From Eremophila alpestris peregrina (lineage: Eukaryota; Chordata; Aves; Passeriformes; Alaudidae): DNA of 64,000 bases. Every line of letters begins with the position of its first letter. Within the stretch, counting starts at the first letter, position 1. The DNA is taken from the NCBI GenBank assembly GCA_009792885.1, contig WMCF01000156.1:1-64000 (forward strand), written 5' to 3'. The notes under the pieces are model-generated. The model was given only the letters and a program-made list of their open reading frames with translations, searched no databases and was not told where the DNA came from. The translations under genes were made by a program, and so were the position numbers. Shown in pieces: positions 49,046 to 61,800 of this stretch.

Positions 49046-52000
49046 CTGCAAGGGAACAAACAGCGCTGCTAACTTCCCATTGCTTTCACTGAGTGACACG
49101 AACCACGGCTCTTATTTCAAATGCTTTTCTCACCCAGCCAGCAAAGCTGCCCACTTGCAAGCTTGTTTTCTCAAGGACTTAAGTTGCCTGGCAGTGCATC
49201 CCATCACATCTCTCATTGTGCAGCTTATCCCTCTTTCCTCCACGTTTTCACACATTTCACAATCTTACTACTGACAGCATTTAATTGCTTTCATACTTGG
49301 TTACTATGAACGCCTTCCCCCAACACTATTTTTAGTACAAGAATGAGAAAGGAGACTAAACTCTTCACCTATTACTCCATGACCTCAGGAAACAAAGAAC
49401 CCTCTTTTTATTGTCTCAGCCTTGACTGTCTGCATTGAGGTACTGCTGTTACCTCACTTCTACGGTATTTTTTGTGGGGAGAGTTTTTTTGTTCATAAAG
49501 AAATCCCAAAATAACCTGAAAAAAGTTTGGGGCTTTAGCTCATGCTGCTTGTGCACCAAACACCTAATCTCTGAAGACTAGATTTAAAAGGAGATTTGGG
49601 ATGGAATTCAGGGGTTACGTAGCTTTGCCAAACTCTTCCTTGCTGTTTAAGGTTAAGCTCAGACCTATGAATGCATTAAACTGCTTAACACCTTCCGAAA
49701 TCTACTGAACATGTAAATAGGAGTTATACCATTCCTTTCTGGGCCTCAGTCTCTCCATCTGCAGCATCAAATCTCACACTTCTTTATGTCCTGCATCAGA
49801 CAGCTCCTGAGTTAAGTGGGGAGCTGCACAGAAATGTGATTGCAGGCTCTGCCTAGTTCAGGCCTGTCCTATCTACCATTCACAGAAAGCTGCTTGCAGG
49901 AGTATTTTTGTGACCTCAACTGGCAGACATTTAGCTTCTCATGGATTATTCAGTGACCCAGGCTTTGTATGTTCACAGGAACAGCCAAACAAAAACAACT
50001 CCAGCAAACAAGTTAACTTTCCATTTTCTCTTGCAACACTTTCAGCACTGGGCTACAGACAGATAGCAAATTCTGATCAGCATTCAGAACACTTCTCTTG
50101 CTTAGCTCATGCATTTAAGCAAGGTGATTTTTATACGGGAGAAGCTTACAGCAAGTTGAGCAAATTCATCAGATTCAGCAAAGTAACAGGCTGAACTATG
50201 CTTAGCTTTATCCCTGGTCAGCAAAGTATTTCAGCATTCCCATAATGATTCAATGATTTGGGGCCTACACCCAGCTAGCCAGGATATGAACGTTTTAAGA
50301 CTATGACAAAAGTCAGAAAGACAATGGTAAAAGGAAGGTACCATTACACCTTGTCAGCTAGAAGACCTCACTGCCTTATTATATTTCTCAGCAACACAGG
50401 TATCCAAGGAGCCATGCCAAACACCACAGCCACCTCCCAAGAAAGCACATTTAATGACACTTATTTGAAACCAGCTATTTACAACTGATTTAGAGCAATT
50501 TCCCCCCCCCTTGAATGTGTCTTGTGTCAGGGCTTATGTAAAGCTGGTTCTTGCAGAGGACACTCAGCTGAGGGTTACACAACTGTAATGTGTCCCAAAC
50601 TACCAGTGACAAATGTTTTAAATAAACTCATTTTATCCAGCAATTAAACAAAGGAGACAAAAGATTATATTCTTAACTACTTTAAGGTGCATCCTGCAAA
50701 GGAAGGACAGGAATTCTAGCCAATGTTTTTGTAATGAGGCCACATGAGATTTCTGGGTTTGCCTTTTATTTACTAATTCTAATTGTTCAATTGATTAAAA
50801 GATTATGAAGCTGGTTGCCAACAATTGATACTCTTCACACTTACCATGTATGGATTACTTTTTTCAGGTAACTGTAGGGATTTGGAAGAAAGTGCCAGCA
50901 CCTGCCTTTTGCAAAATGGCTATTCAAGTCCCTCTCTACCCCCACAACAAAGCACCGACTAAACCAACCCCTCAAACCTCTAGATTTTACCTCCTTATCT
51001 TCCTTAACAGCTCCATTTTTTCAACAAACCTGAGTCATCTGCAGCAGCCTCCTTAACCTTTTGTCTTCTTGGATTGCAAGCATTCACTCCTTCCTTTTCT
51101 AATTTCTGCTCTTTTAAATCTAGACCATGCTTGGCTGATTTTTCATAAAACATAACCTTTTGCCTGCTCTTTCCAAGTCTCAGTACTTGCCTTACCAGTA
51201 CAGCTGTAATGCCTGAGTTTAAAACAATCTCATGCTTCTGCCATTCTCTCTGTCCTTCTTTCAAGTTTTTTTGGGCTTCTGCCTTGACAGAAAAAGTTAA
51301 AGCTCCTTATCTTCAGTGTTAAAGAAATGACAGACCTGCTAATGTACCAGCTGCAATTTTATTCTGTCCTCCTTCTCCCTCTGTGTATTTCTCAGAATCC
51401 TCTACTGCATCTGTTCTCCTCTCTCTTGTCTCATGCTTGGTTTTATATTTTTTCACTGCCAGCCTTGCAGTTGGACCAACTCCATTTTTACTGTCAGCAG
51501 AAGAGTCTTTTCTCAATCAAGTCTATTTGTAATCTGCATCAGTTTCCATGCCAGCTGTATCCCCTTACAATCTATAAACTTTTATCTTTCAATACATCAA
51601 AAAAATTTTTTAATGCAAGCTGATCTGGATACAGACTATAAACTATATTTAACCCTTGGAAAATTCAACTAGGCTGATAAAATTGTAGTAGGTAGAATCT
51701 GGCCTCACATTTTCAGCATTTTTTTAAGCCCCCAGGTACAATCCTTTGGCAGCTTTCCACTATCTTGTTTCATTCACTTGCTATAAAGGGAAATAAAACA
51801 CTCATCTGACTGACAGGATGGTTGTTACCAGGGCTTCATTCTGATTCCCACAGCTTAGATTTGAAACATGTTTTTGATAGGACTCCCACTGGGCTGTTAA
51901 GGGTGTTAATCAATACTGGCAGCAATTCAGACCTCAGTGGACTCACCACATTTATCCTATCATCCCATTAAATTTTAATCAAGCTTTGATGGCTTTGCTA

Positions 52001-52899
52001 AATAAACTTTTCTCAACAGCTGGGTATAGATGCAATATCTGAGTAGTTGTTCTTGCATTCATGCAGCCCTTAAAATTGCCCTGAGAAATGATTTTTACTC
52101 AGCTACAGTTTGCTTTTGAGAACCTTATGTAAATCCAGTACTCTCCTCGTGTTACAGACCTTTCAAGAGCACTAACATACAATGGGCTGCTGAAGAGGTT
52201 CAGTTACTGTAGGGGAGGAAGGAGGATATCCAGAGTTTCTCTCAGTGCATTTTGCCCTCCAGTTTTCACCTCCAGTGCCCAGTTTAGTGTTTTTCAACAA
52301 GCCTGTGGAATTTTTCTTCTTCAAGCTTCTTCTATTTCCCTACGCAGTGATCTTTCAGAGGCGTGGTCACTGGATTTTCTGTATTGTTTCTGGGGTTCAC
52401 CTATTCCAAAACTCACTCACTTATTTGCCAAATGAGTCAGAACACTTTTAGGCCTTTATCCTCTGTGCAGGATTTGTTACAGGTCTAAAAATTTTACTGC
52501 AGATTATTTAGATCTCATTTTAGATGGAGAGGAGCACTGAAAATGGTGTGTCTGTGTCTTAGATCACATTCACCACTGACAGCTCCTACTGGTCACTGGG
52601 TGAAAGATGCAGATTTTGCTATGCATTTATTGTTACAGATTTACTGTAGAAATTTGTCAATATAAATCTTCCAAAATTCAAGCTGCAGCTTGGTATTTCT
52701 TGGAAGTGTAACTCATGCCTCAAACTATCCTGTGTGTCACACTAAAGCTTTTATTTTTGGTACTAAATGAAGTCAGCTCATAATTTCTTCTTAATTCAAC
52801 TGTTGACTGAGTTCCATGCAGACTTGACTATTATTAATAGATTCCATTAATTAAATTAAATATAATTACTTTGGTTAATTTTAAATGTTAATGAGTGAT

Positions 52900-53450
52900 T
52901 CTACAAAAAGTGCAGAACAGCCCTACCCCATCCAAATTCCATTCCCTCCACACAGGATGTGGAGCCTATACAGCAGGAATTTCATGGAGACCATATTTCT
53001 CTGGCTGCTCACAGGGATCTCATGTGAGAGAGTTTTAAAGCCTTGCTGAAGTTTACAGGATCCACTGTTTCTCCCACAGCCACTAAGCCTGAGCCCTGAT
53101 GCAAAAGGAAACCAGATCTGTTTCACAGAATTAGTTTGTGACAAATCCGTGTTGCCTCACACTTATCTCACTGTTGTCTTTAAGATGCTTAGACTTTGTT
53201 TGATAATTTGTTCCAGAAATCTTCCAGCAGTTGACATTAAGCTGACTGGCCTGTAATTTCTTGGTTTCTTTTTTTCTCTCTTTCAAAAGACATTCAAAAT
53301 ACCTTCATTTAAAAGACACTGGCTCTGTTCTAATCTTCTCATTTCTCATTCTTGACAAATTCACAAAGAGCACACTGAGAGAGTCCATATTACCTTTCAA
53401 ATTCTGTTTGCCTTCAAATACAAGACAGTTTGTAAAAAATTTCTTGTTGC
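52900..53450 (-). mobile_element. Ancient CR1/L3-like LINE fragment, RT N-terminal part
   Basis: Read on the minus strand, ATTACAGGCCAGTCAGCTTA (an 'NYRPVSL'-type block, about 53250) leads into TCTGGAACAAATTATCAAAC, then CACGGATTTGTCACAAACTA ('HGFV') and a 'FSKALKLSHMRSL'-like block near 53035, the order of a CR1-clade reverse transcriptase. Multiple stops and indels show it is a relic. Its orientation matches EPHA6, opposite to the relics at 11990-13530 and 29160-30130. Confidence 0.7.
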
Positions 53451-56400
53451 TCAGTTCTAAGAATCTCTATGGTGTTTAATGTCTAAATAAGAATATCTAC
53501 ATGTTAAAAATGCCCAGCATTTCCAAATTAACTTCTCACAGCAGCATCAGAAATGATGTTTTATACATCATTTAGGAGGGTAAAACATTGTTTGAGAACA
53601 AATGCTGGCTTTGTAGCATCAGTGACAGCTTCTCAGTGCAATCTTGGATCACTTAAATACATGCTGCTTAAAATTTCATTGTTAAGGGAATGCATTCTTT
53701 CCCATTCACCTTCTAATTGCTCAATCTGATTTTGGTTAAAAAAATAAAAAAAAAAAAAAAAGAAAAGAAATTGGTATCAGCAATTTACAGGTTTCCAATC
53801 CAGGTTTTCTCTTTTACAGACTGATTTTTGAAAGCAAAATGCCCCCTTTATCCTGCCAGGAAAGGAACGTGCCTCCAACAAATTAAAATGCACGTGAATG
53901 CTGCATGGGAAAACAAAAGAGGGAATATTAGTTATGAGCTCCAGTGTGCTGCTTCTCTGAATGCAGAGAAATAATAACAGGAACCATTAAACTTAGAAAA
54001 GGCCACCTGCCTTTCCTTCCCCACAGCTTACTGTGTCTGGTGAGGCCATGTTAGATGGATATACAACACACACTTTACAGCACTGTTTTGTAGATTGCTG
54101 CAAGTGTTCATTTTTGTCTTCTCTCCCTTTCCCCCAAACTTGCTAAATGTGTCTGCCACAGCATCTAAACTGTAGCTGAGAAAAGGGTGAGTGTGATGGC
54201 AGAGCTGCTCTGAGAGTAACTTCATAACGATTACTGCAAGAAAGAGCAATATATCACAATATTTTCTCCATCTAGTAACACTTATCTTAGCCTCTGCTAG
54301 GCCAGCCTTGAGGGAGTAAAACTTGGAGCTGAATTCCAGGGTTTCATTTGCTGTACAGTCTGCTGCAGTTGCTGCTCTAAGGCAATTAAGCATATTTCTT
54401 ATAGACTCTTTGAAAGAAAAAAAAAAAAAGGCAGCATTTTTCCTTACTATGCTTGCCTGTATATAAATCTAACTTTTTTCCCCACAAGTATTTTAGTTTT
54501 CTGAGGTGAATGGAAATATGTCAGCACCAGCTTTTGAGTAGGAAGATGAGAATTACAATGGCAAATAGTAACAATCAAGAAAGCAAGGTGGTGCTGTGAT
54601 TACCCCAGGTAAATACAACTCTTCCTTTTACAGCTCTAAAATTCCCAAAACTGGGGAAGATTGGAGCATCTTTCAAACCTAAATATCTCTGTTCAGCACA
54701 CCTTGGACACTGAGCAGGAAAAAAGCTCTGGCAGCCTGCAGCTGCAGAAAAAAAACTGAAAGAAGTTCAGTATTCTGGTGATATTCTTTGTTTCATTTTA
54801 AGTGATTCTGTGTAGCCAAGCCCAAACGTCCTGCAGAAGGCAGCTTCCAGACATGCTCCTGTTGTGTGTTTAGATCCTGCACTGCCTGATGCATCAGGAG
54901 GTGAGCACAGAGCACAGAGCTCTCCAGGGATCATTCTTCCCAAGAAGCCACCTCACCTCCTGATCATCCTGTTCCTCTCCATGTGATGCTAAATCCAATG
55001 ATTTTAGCCAAGACTGACCCCTTAAATGGAGCTGTGAAACCAAAATGGAGCAGATGAGATTTTAATCTGAATATCCCCATGACTCTGTGAGGCACAGGCT
55101 CAGAGTGGGCTGAATGGGGGACAGTGTGTCGGGGTGAAAAGACCAACCTCAGGGAAAGGACTTCTGTAGGAATTACTGCAGTCATCTCATGGGCTTGGGT
55201 CCAACAGCCATCTCCACAGCAGGGCAAGCTGCCAAACTGCTTGCTAAAGAGGTTTTGTGGGTTTTCAGCTTTTTTTTTCTCTAGTTTGTGGTTATGAGGC
55301 ATCTCTCCTGGTTGTCTTTCTTGTCGTCTCTTCTGCAGCCTGTATCCACAAGCCCAAGCAAACACACCTGACTACAACCACCCTGCCTAATCACTAACAT
55401 ATTCCTATCAATACAGAGAGCTGCCCTTTCAACCCTTCTTGCCTTTATTATGTGCCTCATATGTCTTCAGAGTAAGTGATTGCTGAGATCTCCATGACAC
55501 AGGCAGGTGACTAAAATGTGACGACAATGAGCCCCATCCCAAGTCTGTGTGAAGCTGCTAACAGGAAATTTTACCTGGTCTCCTCAGTTCCCAAGGGTTA
55601 GCCACTTTCTTTCCAAGCACAGATTTCCTCTGTCTGGAAGCTATTGGTGTAATGCTGGAAGAGGCTTCTAGCCCCTGAGGAAATTCTTAGCTGGAAACCC
55701 ACATCCTTTTTCAGAGAAATCTCTCCAAGTGTTACCAGAAATGAAACCACACAAACCTCACTTCTGGTCAGACAACTGTCTCATTAATGAAAAAATTTCA
55801 GGTATACTTTTGTGGGATGATTAACCTACATGTCTCAATGTTATATGATAAAAAAACTCCCAGACAGCACTACAAAAACCCTAAGTTTCATCTTTTGTAA
55901 ATGAGTTTTACATAATTGCGAAAATAACGCAGTATTTCTGAGGAAAATTCAGTGTCAAGTGTATCCAGCAATTTAGGGTGTCTGATGATGCACAATCACT
56001 GAAATTAATTACCATAATCCTACAAAATTGGTTCTAATTAGCTGATGCCTTCCCACTAGAATATCTCTGAAGCAACTTCATATTGCAAATCCAGCCAATG
56101 TTTTTTACCCAAAAGCTCAAAGTTAGCAGCAGGCATACAGGATACTTTGTGCTGTGGGGAATAATTCATAATTCAGCTGAGCTTGCTGCTAAATCCATAC
56201 AAACAGCAGAAAGTGGACACTGTAAAGCAAGGAAATAAGGGCTATTAAGATTTTAGGGGTGAGAGATTAAAGGGTGGGGGGAGATTTCTGATTCATGGCA
56301 CAACCCGAACTGGCATGAAAGCAAATATCCACCATGGCTGTGAGAAGGGGGATGGCAAATGGAATTCTTCCCCTCACATGGTTCTCCACAGAATCTCACT

Positions 56401-57214
56401 TTGTATTTGTAAGACTGACCCATTTTTGCAGGCTTTTGGAGAAAGATAGATGGAGGGATATGCTGGGGGATTTCTGCCTGTTGTGGTATGTGGGGAAATA
56501 TTTCTTATGGTGAGAAATGGGCTTTTTTCCCCTCTATGTAAGAACACTTTGCACTGGAACAATTGATTCCTTTAAATAATAAGAAAGACAGACTGTGATA
56601 AGCCCTTCCAAATCCCACAACATTTGTTATAGTCACTGACTGCCTTTCATTAGGATTGCTAAAGATAAAGCCTCTCTGCTTCTTTGTATCATTACAAAAG
56701 CTTTTAAAAATGTGGACTTCTATCTGCAGGAAACAACTATTATTAATGAAGCAGCTGGATTTCTTTTAGAATAAGTTACTTTGCAGCCATTTGCTCTGCT
56801 AATTATAAACAGAAATGCTGACATATATCTACAGTGCTTTGGGATGCTGAATGTTATCTAAAGTACATTTAAAAAGCATTTTAGGAGAATAACCCGTATC
56901 TGAAGTGTGACTTGAAGCTGTAAAATAATATACATGAAAAACAGCTGCAGAAATTATTAGCTCAGATTTCCCCCCAGCAGTTCTGCTTCCAAATATATCC
57001 AGTGCAATGTGAGAAGCATTGCTCCACAGTAACATCATAATTCTGCTGATGCCACTTTCTATTAAAGTCTCCTAATAAGTAACTGTTCTGATACATGAAG
57101 GCATGTGAAATAAACCTGGAATACAGATATCACACCAGATCAGTTCAGAGAAAGGTAATTCTCCCTGACTAATTATTTCAGAACTTGGTTCTATTCTTTT
57201 CTATGAAATTCTAC

Positions 57215-57233
57215 ATACACACACACACACACA
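57215..57233. repeat. CA dinucleotide microsatellite
   Basis: A short run of CA units (about nine) followed by ATGCACAG, inside an intron. It is probably polymorphic in length. Confidence 0.8.
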
Positions 57234-58242
57234 TGCACAGAACAATGTTTCAGGCCCAGACAAATCTTCCTGGGGCACTGCTGGAAAATTACAGGGAAGC
57301 TGCAGATACTCAAATAAGGGGCAGCTCCTGTGCTGCAGATGGATACAGAGATGAGCCAGAAAGGAAAGGAGAGTAATTTTTAAAAACTACCCAGTGTCCA
57401 AGACATGGATGATATCAAATGCTTGATTAAAATAACTGATTTTGAGAAATCAGCAAATTCTCACAGGAAACTGCTGGAATGTTTCTGACAAGATGACAGA
57501 TACCTGTCATGTGAATTGACAATGGAAAATTAAAAATTATTTGGGAGGGTCGGTGAGGAGGACAGCAAAAAAATGTCAGAGAAAAAGTTACTGTGGAATA
57601 ATCAAACCCAAAAGCTGAAGAGAATCAAGGTCTGGAGTTATCTGTGATGATGACTCTGCTCTGCTCTCAGGGCTGTATCCCTTGCTCCAAGTGCTCCTCC
57701 CTTGTGGCTTCCCCTCCTCCCAACAAGTACTGCCTGCATGACTTTCTCCCCTCTCACATAAATCTTTCTGAAGTGTTGGCTGCTTTTCCCTCCTGCTCAC
57801 TCACCTTTTTTCTCTAACCAGTTCCTTCTTCCTGCTACCAAAGAAGAGCCTTCAGTCACCATCACCAAGATTTTCACACCAATATTTCCACAGCTCCCCC
57901 TTGAACATCTCTCCTTTGGGACACCCTTTCCAACAAGTTCCCCAATCCCACAGGGCCCTGACATCCCACAAGCCCAGATTTACCATTCTGGGTGGAAATG
58001 GGAAGGCAGTGGGGCTACTGAGGGCTGGTGTTCACTTTTTAAGACAAATCTGAAACACTTGACATTAAAATTATTCACACAGGGTCTTAGGTCAGTGGGT
58101 CTCTGGAGCATTTCCAGGGGTTGTATTAAAAAAGAGACTGTTTCAAGATAAGTTTAGCTCACAGAGTCATCAAGGGGGTCATCCTTTCTTTTTACATTTA
58201 TAGAAAGAATTAAATACAATTTTGCCAGCATATTACTCACAT

Positions 58243-58309
58243 TTTCTGTAGCCCTTCTTTAATGTTTACTAAAGGATTTCTGTAGCCCTTCTGTAATGTT
58301 TACTAAGGA
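58243..58309. repeat. Tandem duplication, 34-bp unit, two copies
   Basis: TTTCTGTAGCCCTTCTTTAA continuing to ACTAAAGGA is repeated as TTTCTGTAGCCCTTCTGTAA continuing to ACTAAGGA. The period is 34 bp with very few differences, so the duplication is recent. It lies about 510 bases from the hinge exon. Confidence 0.9.
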
Positions 58310-58816
58310 CCTTTGGGGGTTAATTAATGCCAGGACATTTCACCCATGAACTGTTTTCTAATTCAATTTGTTAAATGCAAGTAGCCATAAATATTATAAA
58401 TCAATTACTGAGTATATTCTATGCTTCACCAACCAAAAAAATAATAACAGAGCATTTCTGAAGGTGATTGAGAAAAATGAGCCACTTCCATAAGGCCAGG
58501 CATTTATGCTTCAATTTATCTTTTCTTTCACAAAAACACAATTTGAAATACATTTTGCTAAATACAGCAAAGAAAGAAGCAAGTACTTCTTTTGGTAGAA
58601 GAAATCAATTATATTCTAAAGTTTAAATCTTCTTTTCTGCCAGCCATGCTCTAATGTATTACTGTACCTCAGAAACGTACCCTGGGGAAAAGGCTTCTAT
58701 TCTTCCCTGAAAATCCATGAATAACATTATGTAGAAATTAATTTGTGATAAATGATTTAAAATCTTGACCTAGAGTGGTTTCTGATTCAAAATGTCACCA
58801 GGAAATGGCACCTCAC

Positions 58817-58878
58817 CCGCAGGAAGGAGTCAAGGGATCCGTTCTCCATGTACTCAACTACAATCATTACTGGTCTGC
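58817..58878 (-). CDS. EPHA6: EPHA6 coding exon: kinase hinge region (62 nt)
   Basis: The exon encodes RPVMIVVEYMENGSLDSFLR after a split first codon (N|GC), whose first base lies in the unseen upstream exon, so that residue is Ser, Gly, Arg or Cys. This is the beta-5 strand, hinge and helix D of an Eph kinase domain, the segment that contacts the adenine of ATP. The acceptor is TTTTGCAG (AG at 58879-58880) and the donor is GTGAGG (58811-58816). The exon ends in phase 0 and joins KHDG of the next exon. A 62-nt exon here is what I recall for Eph genes. The residue just before EYM is the gatekeeper: it is Val here, where most Eph kinases have Thr. I recall Val in EPHA6 and Ile in EPHA7, which supports the EPHA6 call. 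Confidence 0.95.
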
Positions 58879-61800
58879 CTGCAAAACAGCAAAGAGACAC
58901 ATCAGGGTTATGGACACATTATGGGCCTTTGACAGTTCTAGCTGTTCTGCAGAGGTTATTCACAGTAGCTGAATATATAAAACAATTCCAAAATTCTCAT
59001 TTATATCACAAACACAGTTCCCTGTGTTACTGCCTAAGAATTGTTTTTTCCCTGGTTCTTACTGGATTAGCTGAATGCACATCATTCACTTTGGTGTATT
59101 CTCCCTTAAAAATGATCAAAGAAGAGCCTGCTGTCTCCTAATAGCAAAACTTGCCATGTAATATTTTAGAATTTATCTGAATTAAGGCAAAACCCAAATA
59201 TTCATAAGCTATGCCCAAGTAATTACGAACTGAGGGTCATCATCTTCCTCTCAAACAAAAATACCTCAGTGACTTAGCAACACAGGAGACAGATGGAATG
59301 GGGTGTCACAGAAAGAATTCTCCTAGGTATGCTGTGTGCATTGGGTGTGTATAATCCAGCAAAACTCTGAATTCATACGTTTGTAAATGCCTAAAATATA
59401 CACAGTGTTACTTAAATCAAGGTTTTGCTCAACCAGCACAGTCCCAGGGTGGCACCACATCCAAACTGAAGCAGAAGAAGACATTACATTTATTTCCTGA
59501 AAGGATATCCAAGTCTGAAGATACGCTTTTGAAGTGAGTACTTAAACACCAGCTCACTGCTGGTACCCTTCAAAAAACCACCCCTCTGCAAGTGCCATCA
59601 GGCTGCCAACCAGGCTGCACAGCAATTCTTACAATTTTTGATAGCACAAAGCAGCCATTCTGTACAAAAAAATATTGATGAAGAATAATGTTAATAAAAT
59701 TAGGAAGGAGGTGAAAGTTCCTAAAATGGCAGACTTTCTTTTCCTGGGTATGAATTTCCTTTTCCATCTCTTTTGGGGTTTGTGGGAAACCAGAGCTATG
59801 CCAAATGGTGACACTGTGAGTCAACCATTTCCCTTCCTCAATTCCACACTAGCTGGGCCAGTATTTAACAAACCCAAAAGAAGACTCTTTCATCACTTTT
59901 ATTTTCTCTTCTGCTCAAATTATGTTTGTGATTTTTTTGGCTGAGGGGATAAGAAACAAATAAAGGGGGGGCTGAGGGCCTGATAAAGTGCAGAAGGGCA
60001 TTTTGATTGTTCCAGCACAATTGTCCATTTCTGTTCATTTTGTTAATAGTGGAAGTGCTGATTAAACTGTCCCCAATGTACAACAGGCCAGAGGCAGGTA
60101 TTTCTCCTGAGCTGTTACAGTTAACCTTCCAGCTAAAGAAGGGAAGGATGCATTTCTGTGTTTGCTCTGGGCATGCTGACCCAGAGTTCTGGGTTCCTGG
60201 TGATGCCCATTCACAGAGCTTTGTCTGGTCTTTCTGTAGTTCCTGTCAATATTCCCTCATTTCCTCTAATAAAATCTGTGATTATTTCTGTACTGATTCT
60301 CATGTTCAAATGTTCAATGAACAAAACACTTAGTGTTGTCACGACACAATTTTATTTTTGTGTCAAAATTCCCAGATGCCTTGACAGTCTTTTTGGATAG
60401 CCCTTGGAAGTATGAGGAATAACCAGCTTCTTTCTTTTTAACTGAATGTTTAGTCTCAGCTGCTGATGTACATCTGCCACCAAATCAATTATAATCATCT
60501 GCACCCATGGTTAAACCCTGGTTTTGCATTATAAACTTAAAAAATACATCACTATTAAGCTCTTAGAGATCAGAGTGTTTTAAAAATTCACATTTCCTTT
60601 TGTTCAGTTTGCTCATGATGACTGCTTGTACAACCCCCTCTCTTCACTTTCAAGCACATGAATGCCCCAGATTCCCTTGCCTTTATCATTTCCTTACTGT
60701 CACAGGGCTGACACCTCCACATGAAAGGAAAATCCTATAATCTAGAGAAGTAAACCAACTGCAGCCTGATGCTAGAGGATCTTACACCATGCAAAACCCT
60801 CTTGAGCAAGTAGTAATTTCTGCATTGATGCAGACAATAGTATTTTTCAACAAATTGGGGTGTAAACCTGGCTTTTACATGGCATATTTGGTCAGAAATT
60901 TCTCTTTCTGGGTAAATCAACAACTAAAACACCTGTATGGAAAATTTGCATTTGAAGGAAAGGACAAATGGAGTTTTAAAACAGCACCTCTGGCTTCCTG
61001 TGGGTAATCCTTTGGCACTCTACACTTTCCAGAAGCTGGAATGTTCTTTAGAGGTTCACAGGCTCTCATTGCAGATTTTATGCTCCTTAGATTCATATCC
61101 TTCAACACAAATTATTTTCATACTTGCTAAACAGAGCTATTAATTCTTCTGTATTCTCTCACAAAATATTCCTCCAAAAAACCCCCACCTATATTTCCTT
61201 TTGCTCAGACCCTATACTCCTAGGTTAAAGTAACTATGAATTATATTTATATGCATTAATCTGTGGATTTAAAGAGGAGATTTCAGTATTTTTTTCACTG
61301 TAAAATGAGGTTTTAAACCACTCAACTTGAATGATTTGAAATGACATGCCTTGATACAAAAACAGCACAGTGACAGCACAGGAAGGGCACTAAATACACC
61401 AAAAAAGCAGCATTTTCCTTCTAACAGGTTGCTGTGTATCAGAAAATCAGAATATCATCAACAAATTTAGTCACTTAGTCTGACAGCTTCCCACTGACTC
61501 AGTCTGTATCACTTGCCATGCTACCTAAATTTCAAATGTAACTGAGGTGAGATTGTGTCAAGACACCACAACGTGTCACGGTACCATGAGAATAAACCTG
61601 GCTCCATCACTTAAATATCTCAAGGAAAAAATCTTTAATCTGGACACAAACCTAAATTCTCAAATAATCCAGTCTTTACTGTGACAGCACTTGATAAAAG
61701 CCAGCTGATTTTGGCTGCAAATTTGATGTATCCCTGGATCTATTTATGCATTCCAAGCCAGATTGTGACAGTGACATTTTTAGTCAGCACAGTATTTGTC

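Larger units (their letters stand above)
49046..58816 (-). other. EPHA6: EPHA6 intron between hinge and catalytic-loop exons (9771 bp)
   Basis: A phase 0 intron. It contains an inverted ancient LINE fragment (about 52900-53450), a 34-bp tandem duplication (58243-58309), a short CA repeat near 57215-57233, and A-tracts at about 53743-53761 and 54417-54429. Two minus-strand charged open frames at 51004-51264 and 51319-51516 are of unknown origin. The remainder shows nothing I can name. Confidence 0.9.
10780..58878 (-). other. EPHA6: EPHA6 gene, 3' portion (six coding exons; 5' part outside the window)
   Basis: This span holds the C-terminal coding half of an Eph receptor tyrosine kinase, a single-pass membrane receptor for ephrin ligands acting in contact-dependent cell guidance. 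Six exons of 62, 210, 150, 194, 150 and 115 coding nt splice in frame into 292 residues plus a stop. I assign EPHA6 rather than another Eph paralogue from residues I remember as specific to it: the hinge IVVEYMENGS, the stretch SDAWSYG, the linker MPDSPGEVPEYPLF, the SAM start DWLDSIKMGQYKNNF, and the end HIQEKGFHV. Introns are 9771, 26463, 5772, 2302 and 2910 bp from 5' to 3'. No exon for the kinase N-lobe (glycine loop, VAIK lysine, helix C) is visible in 58879-64000, so it lies farther upstream. Confidence 0.95.

Noticed and set aside
54028..54393. 121-codon minus-strand open frame with a hydrophobic middle
   Set aside because: No family resemblance. The hydrophobic stretch alone does not support a membrane protein gene.
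54964..55365. 133-codon minus-strand open frame
   Set aside because: No family resemblance and a mixed composition. It lies in an intron with no splice or promoter support.
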